A stretch of DNA of 64,000 nucleotides from Parapedobacter luteus (GCF_900168055.1 NZ_FUYS01000008.1:141343-205342), one strand, 5' to 3'. Shown: positions 10,058 through 20,344, numbered from the stretch's first letter. Notes: a model not told the origin generated them from the sequence alone. Program-made: numbers and translations.

Positions 10058-10083
10058 GGCGGCGGCATTTATTGCCAGCCGCC
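10058..10083 (-). terminator. GC-rich hairpin over the stop codon of the efflux fusion gene
   Basis: GGCGGC-GGCA, a TTTAT loop, then TGCC-A-GCCGCC form a 10-bp stem with one bulged A. The gene's TAA lies inside the loop. No T-tract follows, so this may stabilise the mRNA end rather than act as a classical terminator. Confidence 0.45.
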
Positions 10084-13000
10084 ACCCAACGCTTTATACA
10101 ACGAGAGCTTAGTAATAGCTTTTTCCCGCCGGGTATGTATCAGGTTGATTTCGGCATCGAGCACGTTCCGCTGGGCCGTGATGATGTCCAAGTAGGTCGC
10201 CCGTCCGGCCTTGAAGAGCTCATTGGCCGCGTCTACGGCTTTAACCAGGGCGTCGACTTCCTCCATATTGTGTATACGGCGCTGATTGATGTAATCTTGG
10301 GCCTTCAGGCTTGTCTGCACCTCCCGCCAAGCGTTTAGCACTACCTTTTCGTAATCCTGGAAGGCTATGCCATAAGATGCCTTAGCCGCTTCGTAGGCAG
10401 ACCGGATGGCCCGCTGGTTGAATATCGGCGCGGTGAAGCCACCCAGCAAGCCGTAGGCGACTGACGTTGGCGCCATAAGCAATCTATCCATGGCGAACGC
10501 TTGGAAGCCGACATAGGGCGACAATACCAAAGACGGCAGAAAAGCTGCCTTTGAAGCTTTGGTATCGGCCTCCGACGCCAATAATTCCAACTGGGCCTGC
10601 CGCACATCAGGGCGGAGTGCAATCAATTGCGAAGGAACGCCCGGAGCCAGAGAATCCGTAAACGCGGTGGTCATCCAATGCGTGGTATCCCTGGCTATCT
10701 CGCCGTGGAAGCGGCCGAGCAGAAAATTCAGGTGATTTTCGGCAGCGGTGATTTGCTGAAGCACTTCCTGCTCTCTACCCTTGGAGTTTTGAACCACCGC
10801 GGTAAACTGCTGAATACCCAGCTCGTCGGCCCTGCCTGCATCTTTTTGTACCTTGATGATAGCCAATGCATCTTCTTGCAGACTGATATTTTTTCGCAAG
10901 ATCGCCAACTCATTGTCCAGTGCCAGCAAGTCATAGTAAGCCAACGCCACTTCCTCAATCAGTGCTGTCTGTACCAACTTTCTGCCTTCATAGGTAGCAA
11001 GAAACCGCTGGTAGGCCGCCCGTTTTTGGTTTTTCAGCTTTCCCCAAAGGTCGATTTCCCAGGATGTACGCAGCCCGATGAAATAATCAGGCAACGGGTC
11101 GGGCAGTTTTTCATCCTCATCGAGGTTTTCCGAAAAGTTGGTGTCATAGTTGCCGATACCATCCATGGTGTAAAAGCCATATTTCCGAAGGCCAGCCTCC
11201 GCCAGCGCATCGACGGAGGGGAAGAGGCTGGCCTTTCGGAGCCTTAAGTTTGCGCGGGCAATTTCCACTTGGTGGAGAGCCTTTTCCATGTCGGGATTGT
11301 TGGCCAGCGCAGTGTCGATAAGGCGGACCAGCTGGTCATCGTTGAAGAACTTGCGCCAACCGACGTGGGCAGTATTGACCGTATCCGTGTCGCCTTGATA
11401 GGTGGTGGGTACAGCGCGATGCTGGTACTCCGCAAGTGGTTTGCTGGCTGAACATCCCGACAGCAGTATCAGCGCACCGATGGCCACTACGCCGGCCGCT
11501 CCTATTTTAGTTTTCTTTTTTTTGGAGGATGCAAACAGTACATACAGACCGGGTATCACGATGACCCCAATGAGCGTGCCCACCACCATACCGCCAACAG
11601 CCGTGGTACCGATGGAACGGTTGCCCAGTGCACCAGCGCCGGAAGCCATGGCCAACGGGATGAGGCCGGCGACGAACGCAAAGGATGTCATTAATATCGG
11701 CCGTAAGCGGGCCACCGAGCCTTCGATCGCTGCCTGTAACTGCGTAGCGCCCTGCTTGTAGCGCAGGATGGCGTATTCCACAATGAGGATGGCATTTTTG
11801 CCCAACAATCCGATGAGCATAACAAGTGCTACCTGTGCGTAGATGTTGTTTTCCAAGCCCAGCAGCTTCAGGAAGAGAAACGCTCCGAATACGCCGGCCG
11901 GTAAGGATAGGATAACGGGCAATGGCAGCAGGAAGCTCTCATATTGGGCAGCCAGGATAAGATAAACAAACAGCAGGCACAAGGCAAACACGTAGATAGC
12001 TTGGTTGCCAGATAGAATTTGCTCGCGTGTCATGCCCGACCATTCAATGCCATAACCTTGAGGCAGCGTAGCCGCAGCTACACGTTCCACGGCTTCGATT
12101 ACCTGCCCGCTGCTGTATCCCGGTGCGGCATCACCGCTGATCAGTGCAGAAGTGAACATGTTGTACCGCGTTACCTGTTCGGGCCCATATATTCGTTCCA
12201 TGGTCACAAAAGCCGAATAGGGGACCATTTCGCCGCTATCATTTTTTACATACAACTTAAGCACATCCTCAGGTTTTTCGCGATAGCCCGGCCCGGCTTG
12301 GACCATCACCTTATACATCTGGCCAAACCGGATGAAATTCGTCGCATAAAAGCTGCCCATCAAGGTTTGCAGCGTGAGCATGGCATTCTCAACGCTGATG
12401 CCCTTTTTGGCAGCGATATCATAATCTACCTGAATGAGGTACTGCGGAAAGCGCGGATCAAAGGTCGAAAAGGTATTACCCACTTCCGGCGTTTCGTCGA
12501 GGGCTGTCATAAATTCAGCCAGCACATCGGCCGTGCGGTTGAGGTCGTCGGCACCCGTACGATCCAGTAAGCGGAGCTCAAAGCCGCTGGAATTGCCGAA
12601 GCCGGGCACCGTAGGCGGTGGAAAGTACTCGATACTGGCATCCATGAGGTGGCCGGTATGCGCTTCCAGCCAGGCCATGACGTCGCTAACCGACGCTTTG
12701 CGGTCTTCCCACGCCTTCAGGTTGATCATGCCCATGCCATACGAAGCACCAGACACTTCCGTTACGATACTATACCCCGCAAGGGTAGAAACCGTCTCCA
12801 CGGCCTCGTGCTTACGCGCAATCGAATCGACCTGGTTGAGCACGGCGATAGTCCTATCGACGGTCGCACCCGGTGGTGTTGTGACATTGACATAAATCAT
12901 TCCTTGATCTTCGGTGGGGATGAATCCGGATGGCAGGATGCTGTTGACGCCCCAGGTCGCGACAAAGAATGCGGCCAACAACCCCAATGTCAGGGTACGC

Positions 13001-14619
13001 CTACCGGCAATTTTGCCAATGAGGCCCGCATACCGCGTGGAAACCCGGTTGTACCAGTTGTTGAACCGCCTGAAAAATGCGGCCAGCCATCCTTTCGGCG
13101 CGGGTTTATCATGCGGCGACTTCAGAATAAGCGCGCAGAGTGCCGGTGTCAATGTCAGGGCATTGATGCCGGATATGACGATGGAGGCAGCCAGTGTCAG
13201 CGAAAACTGCCTGTAAAAGATGCCCACGGGGCCCGAAAGGAATGCGACTGGCACGAATACCGCCGACATGACAAGCGTAATGGCGACCACGGCGCCGCCA
13301 ATCTCTTTCATTGCTGCCAAGGTGGCCTCCATGGGCGGTAGATGTTCTTCCTCCATTTTGACATGCACCGCCTCCACCACCACGATAGCATTGTCTACCA
13401 CAATGCCGATGGCCAATACCAGCGCAAAGAGTGTTAGCAGGTTGATGGAAAAGCCAAGCAACTGCATGAAAAAAAGGGCGCCAATGAGGCAAACGGGAAC
13501 CGCTAAAGCGGGTATCAACGTAGAGCGAAAATCCTGCAGGAAGATGAACACCACGAGAAAGACCAACAGGAAAGCTTCGACAAGCGTGCGGATAACCTCG
13601 CTGATGGAGGCATCGAGGAAACGCGAAACATCGTAGCTGACCGTGTACTTCATGCCCGGAGGGAATGAACTCGCTTGGAGTTCGGCCATGCGTTGTTTAA
13701 CGTTCTCTATGACCTCTTGCGCATTCGATCCGGGCAGCTGTTTCATCATGATGGATGCTGAAGGGCGGCCATCCGTCCTGGACTCCATTTCATAGTCCAA
13801 TGAGCCAAACTCCACATCAGCGATATCCCGGATGCGCAGGATTGAACCGTCCGCATTGGCACGGATGGGGACATCCCGGTATTGGTCAGGCTCAGAGAAT
13901 TTGCCTGGGTAGCGCAACACGTACTGCTGCATATTTACCCGCTGGTCGGAGCCGATGCCCGTTTGCCCGGGTGCCGCCTCCACGTTTTGTGCACGCAGGG
14001 CGGCGATGACCTCTTCGCTGGAGATATCGTATGCCGCCATCCGATCGGGCTTGAGCCAAACCCGCATGGCATAATCGCGTGCACCCATGATCTGAGCAAA
14101 CCCCACACCCTCGATGCGTTTGAGTTCTTTCAAAATGTTGATGTCGGTAAAGTTGTAGATGAAACGCTCATCTGCCGTTGGGTCGTCACTGAACACATTG
14201 AGGTACATCAACATACTGTTCACCTCTTTTTCTGTCGTTACACCAGCTTTAATGACTTCTTCAGGTAGTTCGTCGAGCACGGTGGTCACCCGGTTTTGTA
14301 CGTTTACAGCCGCAATATCCGGGTCGGTACCCACCTTGAAAAAAACTTGAATAAGCGTAGTGCCATTATTGGTCGACACCGAGGTCATGTAGGTCATTCC
14401 GGCAACGCCATTGATGGCCCGCTCAAGTGGTATGGCTACCGCGTCTGTACATACTTCGGCATTCGCCCCCGTGTAGTTAGCCGTAACCACCACCGACGGT
14501 GGGACAATATCAGGAAATTGGGTCACCGGCAAAGTGAATAACGCAAGGATCCCTAATAAAGTGATAAGCAATGAAATAACCAGCGACAAAACTGGCCTTT
14601 TTATAAATGTTTCAAGCAT
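10069..14619 (-). CDS. RND (HAE1) efflux permease fused to an OprM/NodT-type outer-membrane factor
   Basis: One 1516-residue frame. Residues 1-1035 are a complete AcrB/MexB-like proton-driven drug pump starting MLETFIKRPVLS. Asp409 aligns with AcrB Asp407 and Lys941 with AcrB Lys940; Asn410 replaces the second relay Asp. Residues 1033-1036 are a Lys cluster; a hydrophobic helix with lipobox LLSGC follows (Cys1056). Residues 1056-1516 are a full TolC-superfamily outer-membrane lipoprotein. The pump's C-terminus is cytoplasmic, so residues 1039-1055 would act as an internal signal anchor. The junction coincides with an A8 run (11516-11523) where one extra A leads straight to TAA. It may therefore be a true fusion, a slippage site, or a homopolymer sequencing error. 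The adaptor gene lies upstream, so the operon encodes the whole pump. Confidence 0.9.
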   Translation of the reverse strand: MLETFIKRPVLSLVISLLITLLGILALFTLPVTQFPDIVPPSVVVTANYTGANAEVCTDAVAIPLERAINGVAGMTYMTSVSTNNGTTLIQVFFKVGTDPDIAAVNVQNRVTTVLDELPEEVIKAGVTTEKEVNSMLMYLNVFSDDPTADERFIYNFTDINILKELKRIEGVGFAQIMGARDYAMRVWLKPDRMAAYDISSEEVIAALRAQNVEAAPGQTGIGSDQRVNMQQYVLRYPGKFSEPDQYRDVPIRANADGSILRIRDIADVEFGSLDYEMESRTDGRPSASIMMKQLPGSNAQEVIENVKQRMAELQASSFPPGMKYTVSYDVSRFLDASISEVIRTLVEAFLLVFLVVFIFLQDFRSTLIPALAVPVCLIGALFFMQLLGFSINLLTLFALVLAIGIVVDNAIVVVEAVHVKMEEEHLPPMEATLAAMKEIGGAVVAITLVMSAVFVPVAFLSGPVGIFYRQFSLTLAASIVISGINALTLTPALCALILKSPHDKPAPKGWLAAFFRRFNNWYNRVSTRYAGLIGKIAGRRTLTLGLLAAFFVATWGVNSILPSGFIPTEDQGMIYVNVTTPPGATVDRTIAVLNQVDSIARKHEAVETVSTLAGYSIVTEVSGASYGMGMINLKAWEDRKASVSDVMAWLEAHTGHLMDASIEYFPPPTVPGFGNSSGFELRLLDRTGADDLNRTADVLAEFMTALDETPEVGNTFSTFDPRFPQYLIQVDYDIAAKKGISVENAMLTLQTLMGSFYATNFIRFGQMYKVMVQAGPGYREKPEDVLKLYVKNDSGEMVPYSAFVTMERIYGPEQVTRYNMFTSALISGDAAPGYSSGQVIEAVERVAAATLPQGYGIEWSGMTREQILSGNQAIYVFALCLLFVYLILAAQYESFLLPLPVILSLPAGVFGAFLFLKLLGLENNIYAQVALVMLIGLLGKNAILIVEYAILRYKQGATQLQAAIEGSVARLRPILMTSFAFVAGLIPLAMASGAGALGNRSIGTTAVGGMVVGTLIGVIVIPGLYVLFASSKKKKTKIGAAGVVAIGALILLSGCSASKPLAEYQHRAVPTTYQGDTDTVNTAHVGWRKFFNDDQLVRLIDTALANNPDMEKALHQVEIARANLRLRKASLFPSVDALAEAGLRKYGFYTMDGIGNYDTNFSENLDEDEKLPDPLPDYFIGLRTSWEIDLWGKLKNQKRAAYQRFLATYEGRKLVQTALIEEVALAYYDLLALDNELAILRKNISLQEDALAIIKVQKDAGRADELGIQQFTAVVQNSKGREQEVLQQITAAENHLNFLLGRFHGEIARDTTHWMTTAFTDSLAPGVPSQLIALRPDVRQAQLELLASEADTKASKAAFLPSLVLSPYVGFQAFAMDRLLMAPTSVAYGLLGGFTAPIFNQRAIRSAYEAAKASYGIAFQDYEKVVLNAWREVQTSLKAQDYINQRRIHNMEEVDALVKAVDAANELFKAGRATYLDIITAQRNVLDAEINLIHTRREKAITKLSLYKALGGGWQ

Positions 14620-14658
14620 CTTACTGATTTTTTGGAGATATATTAGCTTAGTGACAGT

Positions 14659-15813
14659 TTATTGCGTTCCGCTTGCAGCGAGTGTATGGTCCGCCAAGGA
14701 TGTCATCTTCGGCGAAATCGTCATGCCGTCTCTCAGGTTTTGCACGCCTTCAAAAACAATGGTGTCACTAGTACTTAATCCGTCTTCAACGAGGTAGTAA
14801 TGTCCAACTCGCGGCCCCGCCCGGAAAGGTGTCATGACGAGGGTGCCGCTATCCTTCACTTTATACACATACGTGCGATCCTGGATTTCGAAAACCGATT
14901 TCTGGTGAACCACCAGATTCTCGCCGCGTTGCATGGGCACACTCACCTTGCCGGATGCCGCATGTTTAATCAATCCAGCCGGATTGGGAAAAAGCGCTCT
15001 TAGGGATATGGTACCCGTGCTTTCTTCAAATTCGTTTTCGGCAAATTCAGCGGTACCAGCATGGGGGTAAATGGTTCCATTGGCCAAAGTCAATGTCACT
15101 GGCATGCTAAAATCAACGGTGCGCGCACTGTCGTTAGCTACGATGCTGAGGTATTCCTGTTCGGAAATATCGAAATAAGCATATACTTGACGCAAGTCTG
15201 AGATGGAGGTCAGCAGTGCGCCTTCATCCAGCAAACTCCCTTCTTTCAGTGGAATGCGGTCAATCCGACCAGTGAAGGGTGCGCGGACGGTTGTATAAGA
15301 CAGCTGTGCTTTGGCGTGCTGCAAGAGCGATTTGGCCTCTTTAATCTTCGATTCGGCCGCAGCTAACCGAGCTTCAGCCACCTCCAAATCGGTTTCCGAA
15401 ACGATGTTTTTAGCGACGAGCAGCTTGGTACGGTCGACTTCGAGTGCTGTGGTTTTTCCGTCAGCGATTGCGTTTTCCAGGACAGCCTCACAGCGGGCAA
15501 CCTCGGAAGCGTATTCCGTATCATTCAGCTTAAACAAAGGCTGCCCCTGAGACACCTCGCTGCCTTCATCTACATAGATTTTCTCAAGAAACCCTTTCAG
15601 TCTGCTGCGGATTTCCACATTTTTAAATGCTTGGATATTGGCCACATAATCCTGATATATGGTGGTATCCAGGCTTTCCACTTTGACAACAGGCGTCGCC
15701 GGCGCCGATTGTTGGTTTCCCTGTTGTCCGCCGTCAACAGCACATCCGGTAAGAAAGCCCGCCAACAGACTTAAAGCGATTGGCGCCTGAACTCGTATTG
15801 ATTTAGTATCCAT
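14659..15813 (-). CDS. RND efflux periplasmic adaptor (membrane fusion protein) lipoprotein
   Basis: A 384-residue AcrA/MexA-like protein with lipobox FLTGC (Cys24). Visible parts are a lipoyl/barrel-sandwich half motif (GSEVSQGQPLFKLND), a coiled-coil hairpin (about 100-165), the returning lipoyl half (TVRAPFTGRIDRIPLKEGS) and a beta-barrel domain. It bridges the inner-membrane pump and the outer-membrane channel in the periplasm. It is the first gene of the operon, 39 nt before the pump gene. No TetR or MarR regulator is adjacent. A 9-bp inverted repeat 54 nt upstream of the start is a candidate operator. Confidence 0.94.
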   Translation of the reverse strand: MDTKSIRVQAPIALSLLAGFLTGCAVDGGQQGNQQSAPATPVVKVESLDTTIYQDYVANIQAFKNVEIRSRLKGFLEKIYVDEGSEVSQGQPLFKLNDTEYASEVARCEAVLENAIADGKTTALEVDRTKLLVAKNIVSETDLEVAEARLAAAESKIKEAKSLLQHAKAQLSYTTVRAPFTGRIDRIPLKEGSLLDEGALLTSISDLRQVYAYFDISEQEYLSIVANDSARTVDFSMPVTLTLANGTIYPHAGTAEFAENEFEESTGTISLRALFPNPAGLIKHAASGKVSVPMQRGENLVVHQKSVFEIQDRTYVYKVKDSGTLVMTPFRAGPRVGHYYLVEDGLSTSDTIVFEGVQNLRDGMTISPKMTSLADHTLAASGTQ

Positions 15814-15866
15814 GTTTTTAATTTATTTCATCTAGTTGTTTTCCTTTACTTGCCCGATGAGCGCTC

Positions 15867-15907
15867 GATGTAAATAATGATTGCCGTGTGTCAGTACGAT
15901 TTACATC
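15867..15907. promoter_or_regulatory. Inverted repeat upstream of the RND operon
   Basis: GATGTAAAT (15867-15875) and ATTTACATC (15899-15907) are perfect 9-bp inverted copies with a 23-nt spacer. Their centres are 32 bp apart, about three helical turns. The position upstream of the adaptor gene suits a regulator site, but no regulator gene is next door. The rest of the 309-nt gap 15814-16122 shows nothing I can name. Confidence 0.35.
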
Positions 15908-16122
15908 TCGGTTTCATCAACATTGTTCTGTTTCGACGTTGAGCTTGCATGAGCCGTTAACCATTCATTCGACAGTTATTCGTTTCCAGTACAAGCAGCC
16001 CAATCGCAAGCCGGGCAAAGCTTACCATGACCCCGACCCATCAGTGGCCAGTAGTTATCTCTCCCGAAAATAATAAGGTTAACTTACGCGTTGTCAGCGT
16101 TATAATGGAGGCTGGGATAGTG

Positions 16123-16497
16123 TTAAAACGGCTTTAGTCGAAAAAGAAATCTGTAATACCCTATTAGGTGTGATATTTTGGTGTTCAAACCTAAACGGAG
16201 CCGTTGATCGAAGATGTCAACAATGGGTGGCGGATTAAGCTCAGCGTTTCCCCTTGGGACGGGGACAGAAATCCATTTTGAAGAAGCGGGCCGGTAATCG
16301 TCGTATTGGAAATCATTATCCTGCTCGCTTTCTTCTCCGGCGCACGGGATATCCAACACATCTTCGAGGATAACCTCAACCAATGGTGTACCGTCGATTA
16401 CTTGGTAAGAATTATCACCATGTATGTGCCCATCTTGATAGAAGATTGTGTTGATGTAAGCAACTATGACAAGAAAATAGACCAATCTCGCTAGCAT
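16123..16497 (-). CDS. Hypothetical small membrane-anchored or secreted protein
   Basis: A 124-residue protein with an N-terminal hydrophobic segment (about 2-18), then GHIHGDN, an acidic stretch (EESEQDNDFQYDDY) and a basic aromatic tail (YYRFLFRLKPF). I do not recognise the family with certainty. The composition and the clear signal-like start argue that it is real. It lies 310 nt upstream of the RND adaptor on the same strand, divergent from leuS. Small acidic proteins of this sort often sit beside RND pumps in Bacteroidota; a link to the pump is inference only. Confidence 0.6.
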   Translation of the reverse strand: MLARLVYFLVIVAYINTIFYQDGHIHGDNSYQVIDGTPLVEVILEDVLDIPCAGEESEQDNDFQYDDYRPASSKWISVPVPRGNAELNPPPIVDIFDQRLRLGLNTKISHLIGYYRFLFRLKPF

Positions 16498-16702
16498 AAT
16501 CGTGCGCTAAAGTAAGCAATTTGCAATCATCATGATTGATTATCACTTTTTTGTTACTTGTGTGCTGGATTTGTTAATGATTTCGTAATATTAGCTGCGT
16601 ATCACTTCGCGTACCGGAAATAAACCGTAAAGTCCGGCAGCCATTTCTACCGTAAGCTAAAAAAATCGTATTTTCGCCGTCCTTATACGACACCTTGTTA
16701 CT

Positions 16703-19495
16703 ATGGACTACCATCACCGTACGATTGAGCAGAAGTGGCAACGATTCTGGGCAGATAACCACACCTTCCGTGTGACGAATACATCGGATAAACCCAAATA
16801 TTATGTACTGGATATGTTCCCTTATCCGTCCGGTGCAGGATTGCATGTGGGGCATCCGCTGGGTTATATTGCGTCGGATATTTTCAGCCGATACAAACGA
16901 CTGAAAGGATTCAATGTACTCCATCCGATGGGGTACGATTCGTTCGGCCTGCCGGCGGAGCAATACGCCATCCAAACCGGACAGCACCCGGCCGTCACCA
17001 CTGAGGCTAACATCAAACGTTACCGGGAGCAACTCGATAATATCGGATTCTCCTTTGATTGGGACAGGGAGGTACGGACAAGCGATCCCGCTTTCTATAA
17101 ATGGACGCAATGGATATTCATGCAGCTTTTTAATGCGTGGTATAACAAAGCCAACGATAAGGCCGAACCCATTGCAACGCTTGTTGCACATTTCGAGTTG
17201 CATGGAAGCCGAGGTATACAAGCCGCGTCGGATGATGACGTCCTGTCGTTTACCGCTGCCGAATGGGCCGCGTTTAGCGAGGAGGAGCAACAACGCGAAT
17301 TACTGAAATACCGGCTGGCCTACCTACGGGAGAGTACCGTCAACTGGTGCGCAGCCTTGGGTACGGTGCTGGCCAACGATGAGGTAATCAACGGCGTTTC
17401 CGAACGGGGTGGATACCCGGTGGAGCAGAAGAAAATGATGCAATGGAGCATGCGCATCACCGCCTACGCCGAGCGTCTACTTCGGGGGTTGGAGACCATC
17501 GACTGGCCGGAACCCTTGGTGGAGATGCAGCGTAACTGGATAGGTAAAAGTGTTGGTGCAAGCGTACGGTTCGGCGTGCCTGTCCTCGGCGACGGCCGTT
17601 ATATCGAAGTGTTTACCACGCGAGTCGACACCATTTATGGGGTGAACGCATTGGTGCTCGCTCCTGAGCACGAATTGGTGGAGGCGCTCACCACCGGATC
17701 GCAGCAGGCAGAAGTGGAAGCCTACATCGCTCAAACCAAGAAAAAATCCGAGCTCGACCGCATGGCGGATGTAAAAGCCGTATCGGGTGCCTTCACCGGT
17801 AGCCATGCCATCCATCCGCTGACGGGTAAAGAAGTTCCGATATGGATAGCGGATTATGTATTAGCCGGTTACGGAACCGGAGCTGTGATGGCTGTGCCAT
17901 CGGGTGATCAGCGCGACTACCTGTTCGCTACCCATTTCGGGTTGCCCATCATCCCCATTTCGGATGCCCAGCAATTGGATGGACAGGCGGACCCCACCAA
18001 AGAAGGACGGTACATCAACTCCGATATTATCAACGGCATGACCTACCGGGAAGCCGTGGATACGCTGATTGAAAAGCTGGAATCGCTGGGGGCGGGAAAG
18101 GCTACCATCAACTACCGGATGCGCGATGCCATTTTCGGCCGCCAGCGCTACTGGGGGGAACCTGTGCCAGTATACTTCAAAGGCGGACTGCCCCAGCTTA
18201 TCGACGACGATGAGTTGCCGCTATTGCTGCCGGACGTGGATAAATACCTGCCCACGGAAACGGGAGAACCCCCGCTGGGCCGTGCCAAAGACTGGAAGTA
18301 TCGCGGCACGTTTGAATATGAACTCAGCACCATGCCCGGCTGGGCAGGGTCAAGCTGGTATTGGTACCGTTATATGGATGCGCAGAACGAGGCGGTATTT
18401 GCTTCTAAAGAAGCTATCGACTACTGGCGCGATGTAGACCTCTATATCGGCGGTTCGGAGCACGCTACAGGCCACTTGCTGTACAGCCGCTTTTGGAACA
18501 AGTTTCTGAAAGATATGGGGTATGTACCCGAAGAGGAACCTTTCAAGAAACTCATCAACCAGGGCATGATCCAAGGGCGCAGCAATTTTGTATATCGCGT
18601 ACTGGATGGGGAGGGCAAGGGAACCAATACCTTTGTTTCCTACGGATTGAAGGACCAATATCGCACGGTGGCGCTGCATGTTGATGTAAACATCGTAACC
18701 AACGACGTGCTCAATCTTGATAAATTCCGCCAGTTCCGGCCTGATTTTGCCGATGCCGAATTTATCCTCGAAAACGGCAAATACATCTGTGGCCATGAGG
18801 TGGAGAAGATGTCCAAGTCTAAATACAACGTGGTCAATCCCGATGACATCATCGAACAGTACGGCGCTGACACCCTGCGCATGTACGAGATGTTTCTCGG
18901 TCCGCTGGAGCAGAGCAAGCCCTGGAATACCAATGGCATTGAAGGGGTTTATAAGTTCCTCCGTAAATTCTGGAAATTATTTCACGACGCTTCGGGCAAC
19001 TTTGCCGTAAGCGATGAGGCGCCCACCCGGGCCGAGCTGAAGGCTTTGCATAAAATCATCAGGAAGGTGGAAGAAGACATCGAACGGTTTTCGTTCAATA
19101 CATCGGTATCTTCTTTTATGATTTGCGTCAATGAGCTGACCGACCTGAAATGCAACAAACGGGCCATCCTCCAGGAACTATGCGTGGTGTTGCATCCTTA
19201 CGCTCCACACATCACCGAAGAGCTGTGGACGCTGCTGGGGCATGAACCCGGTACCCTGTCCTACGCAACGTATCCGGCATTCAACCCCGAATACCTGGTG
19301 GAAAGCGAATTTTCATATCCCATTTCTGTCAATGGAAAAACACGGATGAACCTTACGTTGCCGCTTGACATGGAACAGCCGGATGTGGAGAAAGCCGTGC
19401 TGGCCAATGAAGATGTGCAACGCTACCTCGAAGGCAAGGCGGTGCGCAAGGTGATTTATGTGAAGGGCCGGATAGTGAATATCGTGGCGGGATAG
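16703..19495 (+). CDS. leuS: Leucyl-tRNA synthetase
   Basis: A 930-residue class I synthetase that charges tRNA-Leu. The HIGH-type motif is HVGH (His48), the KMSKS motif is at 702-706, and a CP1 editing domain lies between them (about 230-420, with TTRVDTIYG). The C-terminal anticodon-binding domain ends [14 protein letters not shown]. The length is normal for bacterial LeuRS with a slightly long insert. A box TATTTTCG at 16669-16676, close to the -7 consensus, lies 27 nt upstream of the ATG. Its stop is only 3 nt from the stop of the convergent universal stress gene. Confidence 0.97.
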   Translation: MDYHHRTIEQKWQRFWADNHTFRVTNTSDKPKYYVLDMFPYPSGAGLHVGHPLGYIASDIFSRYKRLKGFNVLHPMGYDSFGLPAEQYAIQTGQHPAVTTEANIKRYREQLDNIGFSFDWDREVRTSDPAFYKWTQWIFMQLFNAWYNKANDKAEPIATLVAHFELHGSRGIQAASDDDVLSFTAAEWAAFSEEEQQRELLKYRLAYLRESTVNWCAALGTVLANDEVINGVSERGGYPVEQKKMMQWSMRITAYAERLLRGLETIDWPEPLVEMQRNWIGKSVGASVRFGVPVLGDGRYIEVFTTRVDTIYGVNALVLAPEHELVEALTTGSQQAEVEAYIAQTKKKSELDRMADVKAVSGAFTGSHAIHPLTGKEVPIWIADYVLAGYGTGAVMAVPSGDQRDYLFATHFGLPIIPISDAQQLDGQADPTKEGRYINSDIINGMTYREAVDTLIEKLESLGAGKATINYRMRDAIFGRQRYWGEPVPVYFKGGLPQLIDDDELPLLLPDVDKYLPTETGEPPLGRAKDWKYRGTFEYELSTMPGWAGSSWYWYRYMDAQNEAVFASKEAIDYWRDVDLYIGGSEHATGHLLYSRFWNKFLKDMGYVPEEEPFKKLINQGMIQGRSNFVYRVLDGEGKGTNTFVSYGLKDQYRTVALHVDVNIVTNDVLNLDKFRQFRPDFADAEFILENGKYICGHEVEKMSKSKYNVVNPDDIIEQYGADTLRMYEMFLGPLEQSKPWNTNGIEGVYKFLRKFWKLFHDASGNFAVSDEAPTRAELKALHKIIRKVEEDIERFSFNTSVSSFMICVNELTDLKCNKRAILQELCVVLHPYAPHITEELWTLLGHEPGTLSYATYPAFNPEYLVESEFSYPISVNGKTRMNLTLPLDMEQPDVEKAVLANEDVQRYLEGKAVRKVIYVKGRIVNIVAG

Positions 19496-19498
19496 CCA

Positions 19499-20344
19499 TC
19501 AGGCATTATGGAAAAATACAGGTATTTCCAGTTGGTGTGCCATAGCTTTGACCCTATCGCCGGAAAACAGCTTATCGAAGAAACCTTTCCGTTCGCGGGA
19601 TACTATCAGCAAGTCCATACCGTCGGACTGCGCTAAGCGGAACACGTGTTCAGGGAAATCTTCCTTGACGTCCATGCGGTCAGAGAACGGGGCTGTATTA
19701 TCCAGCACGCGGCTGATTGCCGTCCGGTCCTGGATGTGTTTGGCCCAATCCGCGAGGTCTTTTTCGTCTTTATTGGCGCCTTTCTCAAACAAATGGATCA
19801 ATGTCACCTGCTGTGGGGCTTCTCCTATGGTGATAAAAGCTTCGAGGGCCTCGATCTCCGAGGGTTGGAAGTTGGTCAGCAGCCCAACGTTACGCTGCTG
19901 GAAGGCTGGCGGGGTTTCGGGTACCGCCAATACCGGTATGGGTGAATTTTTGATGATTTCAAACGTATTGCTGCCTAAGACGGCATGCTTAAGGCCGGAT
20001 GCGCCCTTGGTACCCATCACAATCAGGTTGTTCTTGGCTTCACGTGCGGTTCGGTAAACCACATCACTCATTACCCCTTGCTTGCAGTCCGTGGTAATCA
20101 CTGCCCCGGAAAACTCCTCCTCTAAATCGGCAGCTGCAGCGGTCATGTTGCTTTCAGCTTCATTGGCTGCTAACTCCTGCGCCTCGCGGTTTAGCTCTTC
20201 ACCCCCGAAGGCCGTGGAAAACGGTGTATATAGGTGTAGTAGGTGGATTGACCAACCAAAATGCCGTGCCATCTGAGCAGCATAACGCGCGGCTGCTGCT
20301 GCATTGTCTGAAAAATCAGTGGGAACCAAAACGGTCTTGCTCAT
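19499..20344 (-). CDS. Tandem-domain universal stress protein
   Basis: A 281-residue protein with two UspA-like domains. The first (about 1-142) starts MSKTVLVPTDFSDNA and contains the nucleotide-binding signature VMGTKGASGLKHAVLGSN. The second (about 150-281) is degenerate and ends LLIVSRERKGFFDKLFSGD. Proteins of this type bind ATP in the cytosol and are linked to stress and low-energy states; the exact role is not known here. It is monocistronic and convergent with leuS. Confidence 0.9.
   Translation of the reverse strand: MSKTVLVPTDFSDNAAAAARYAAQMARHFGWSIHLLHLYTPFSTAFGGEELNREAQELAANEAESNMTAAAADLEEEFSGAVITTDCKQGVMSDVVYRTAREAKNNLIVMGTKGASGLKHAVLGSNTFEIIKNSPIPVLAVPETPPAFQQRNVGLLTNFQPSEIEALEAFITIGEAPQQVTLIHLFEKGANKDEKDLADWAKHIQDRTAISRVLDNTAPFSDRMDVKEDFPEHVFRLAQSDGMDLLIVSRERKGFFDKLFSGDRVKAMAHQLEIPVFFHNA

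Noticed and set aside
10627..14268. Several 120-230-codon plus-strand frames inside the efflux gene
   Set aside because: All are antisense to a continuous, clearly homologous RND/OMF frame and show no family signature or start context.
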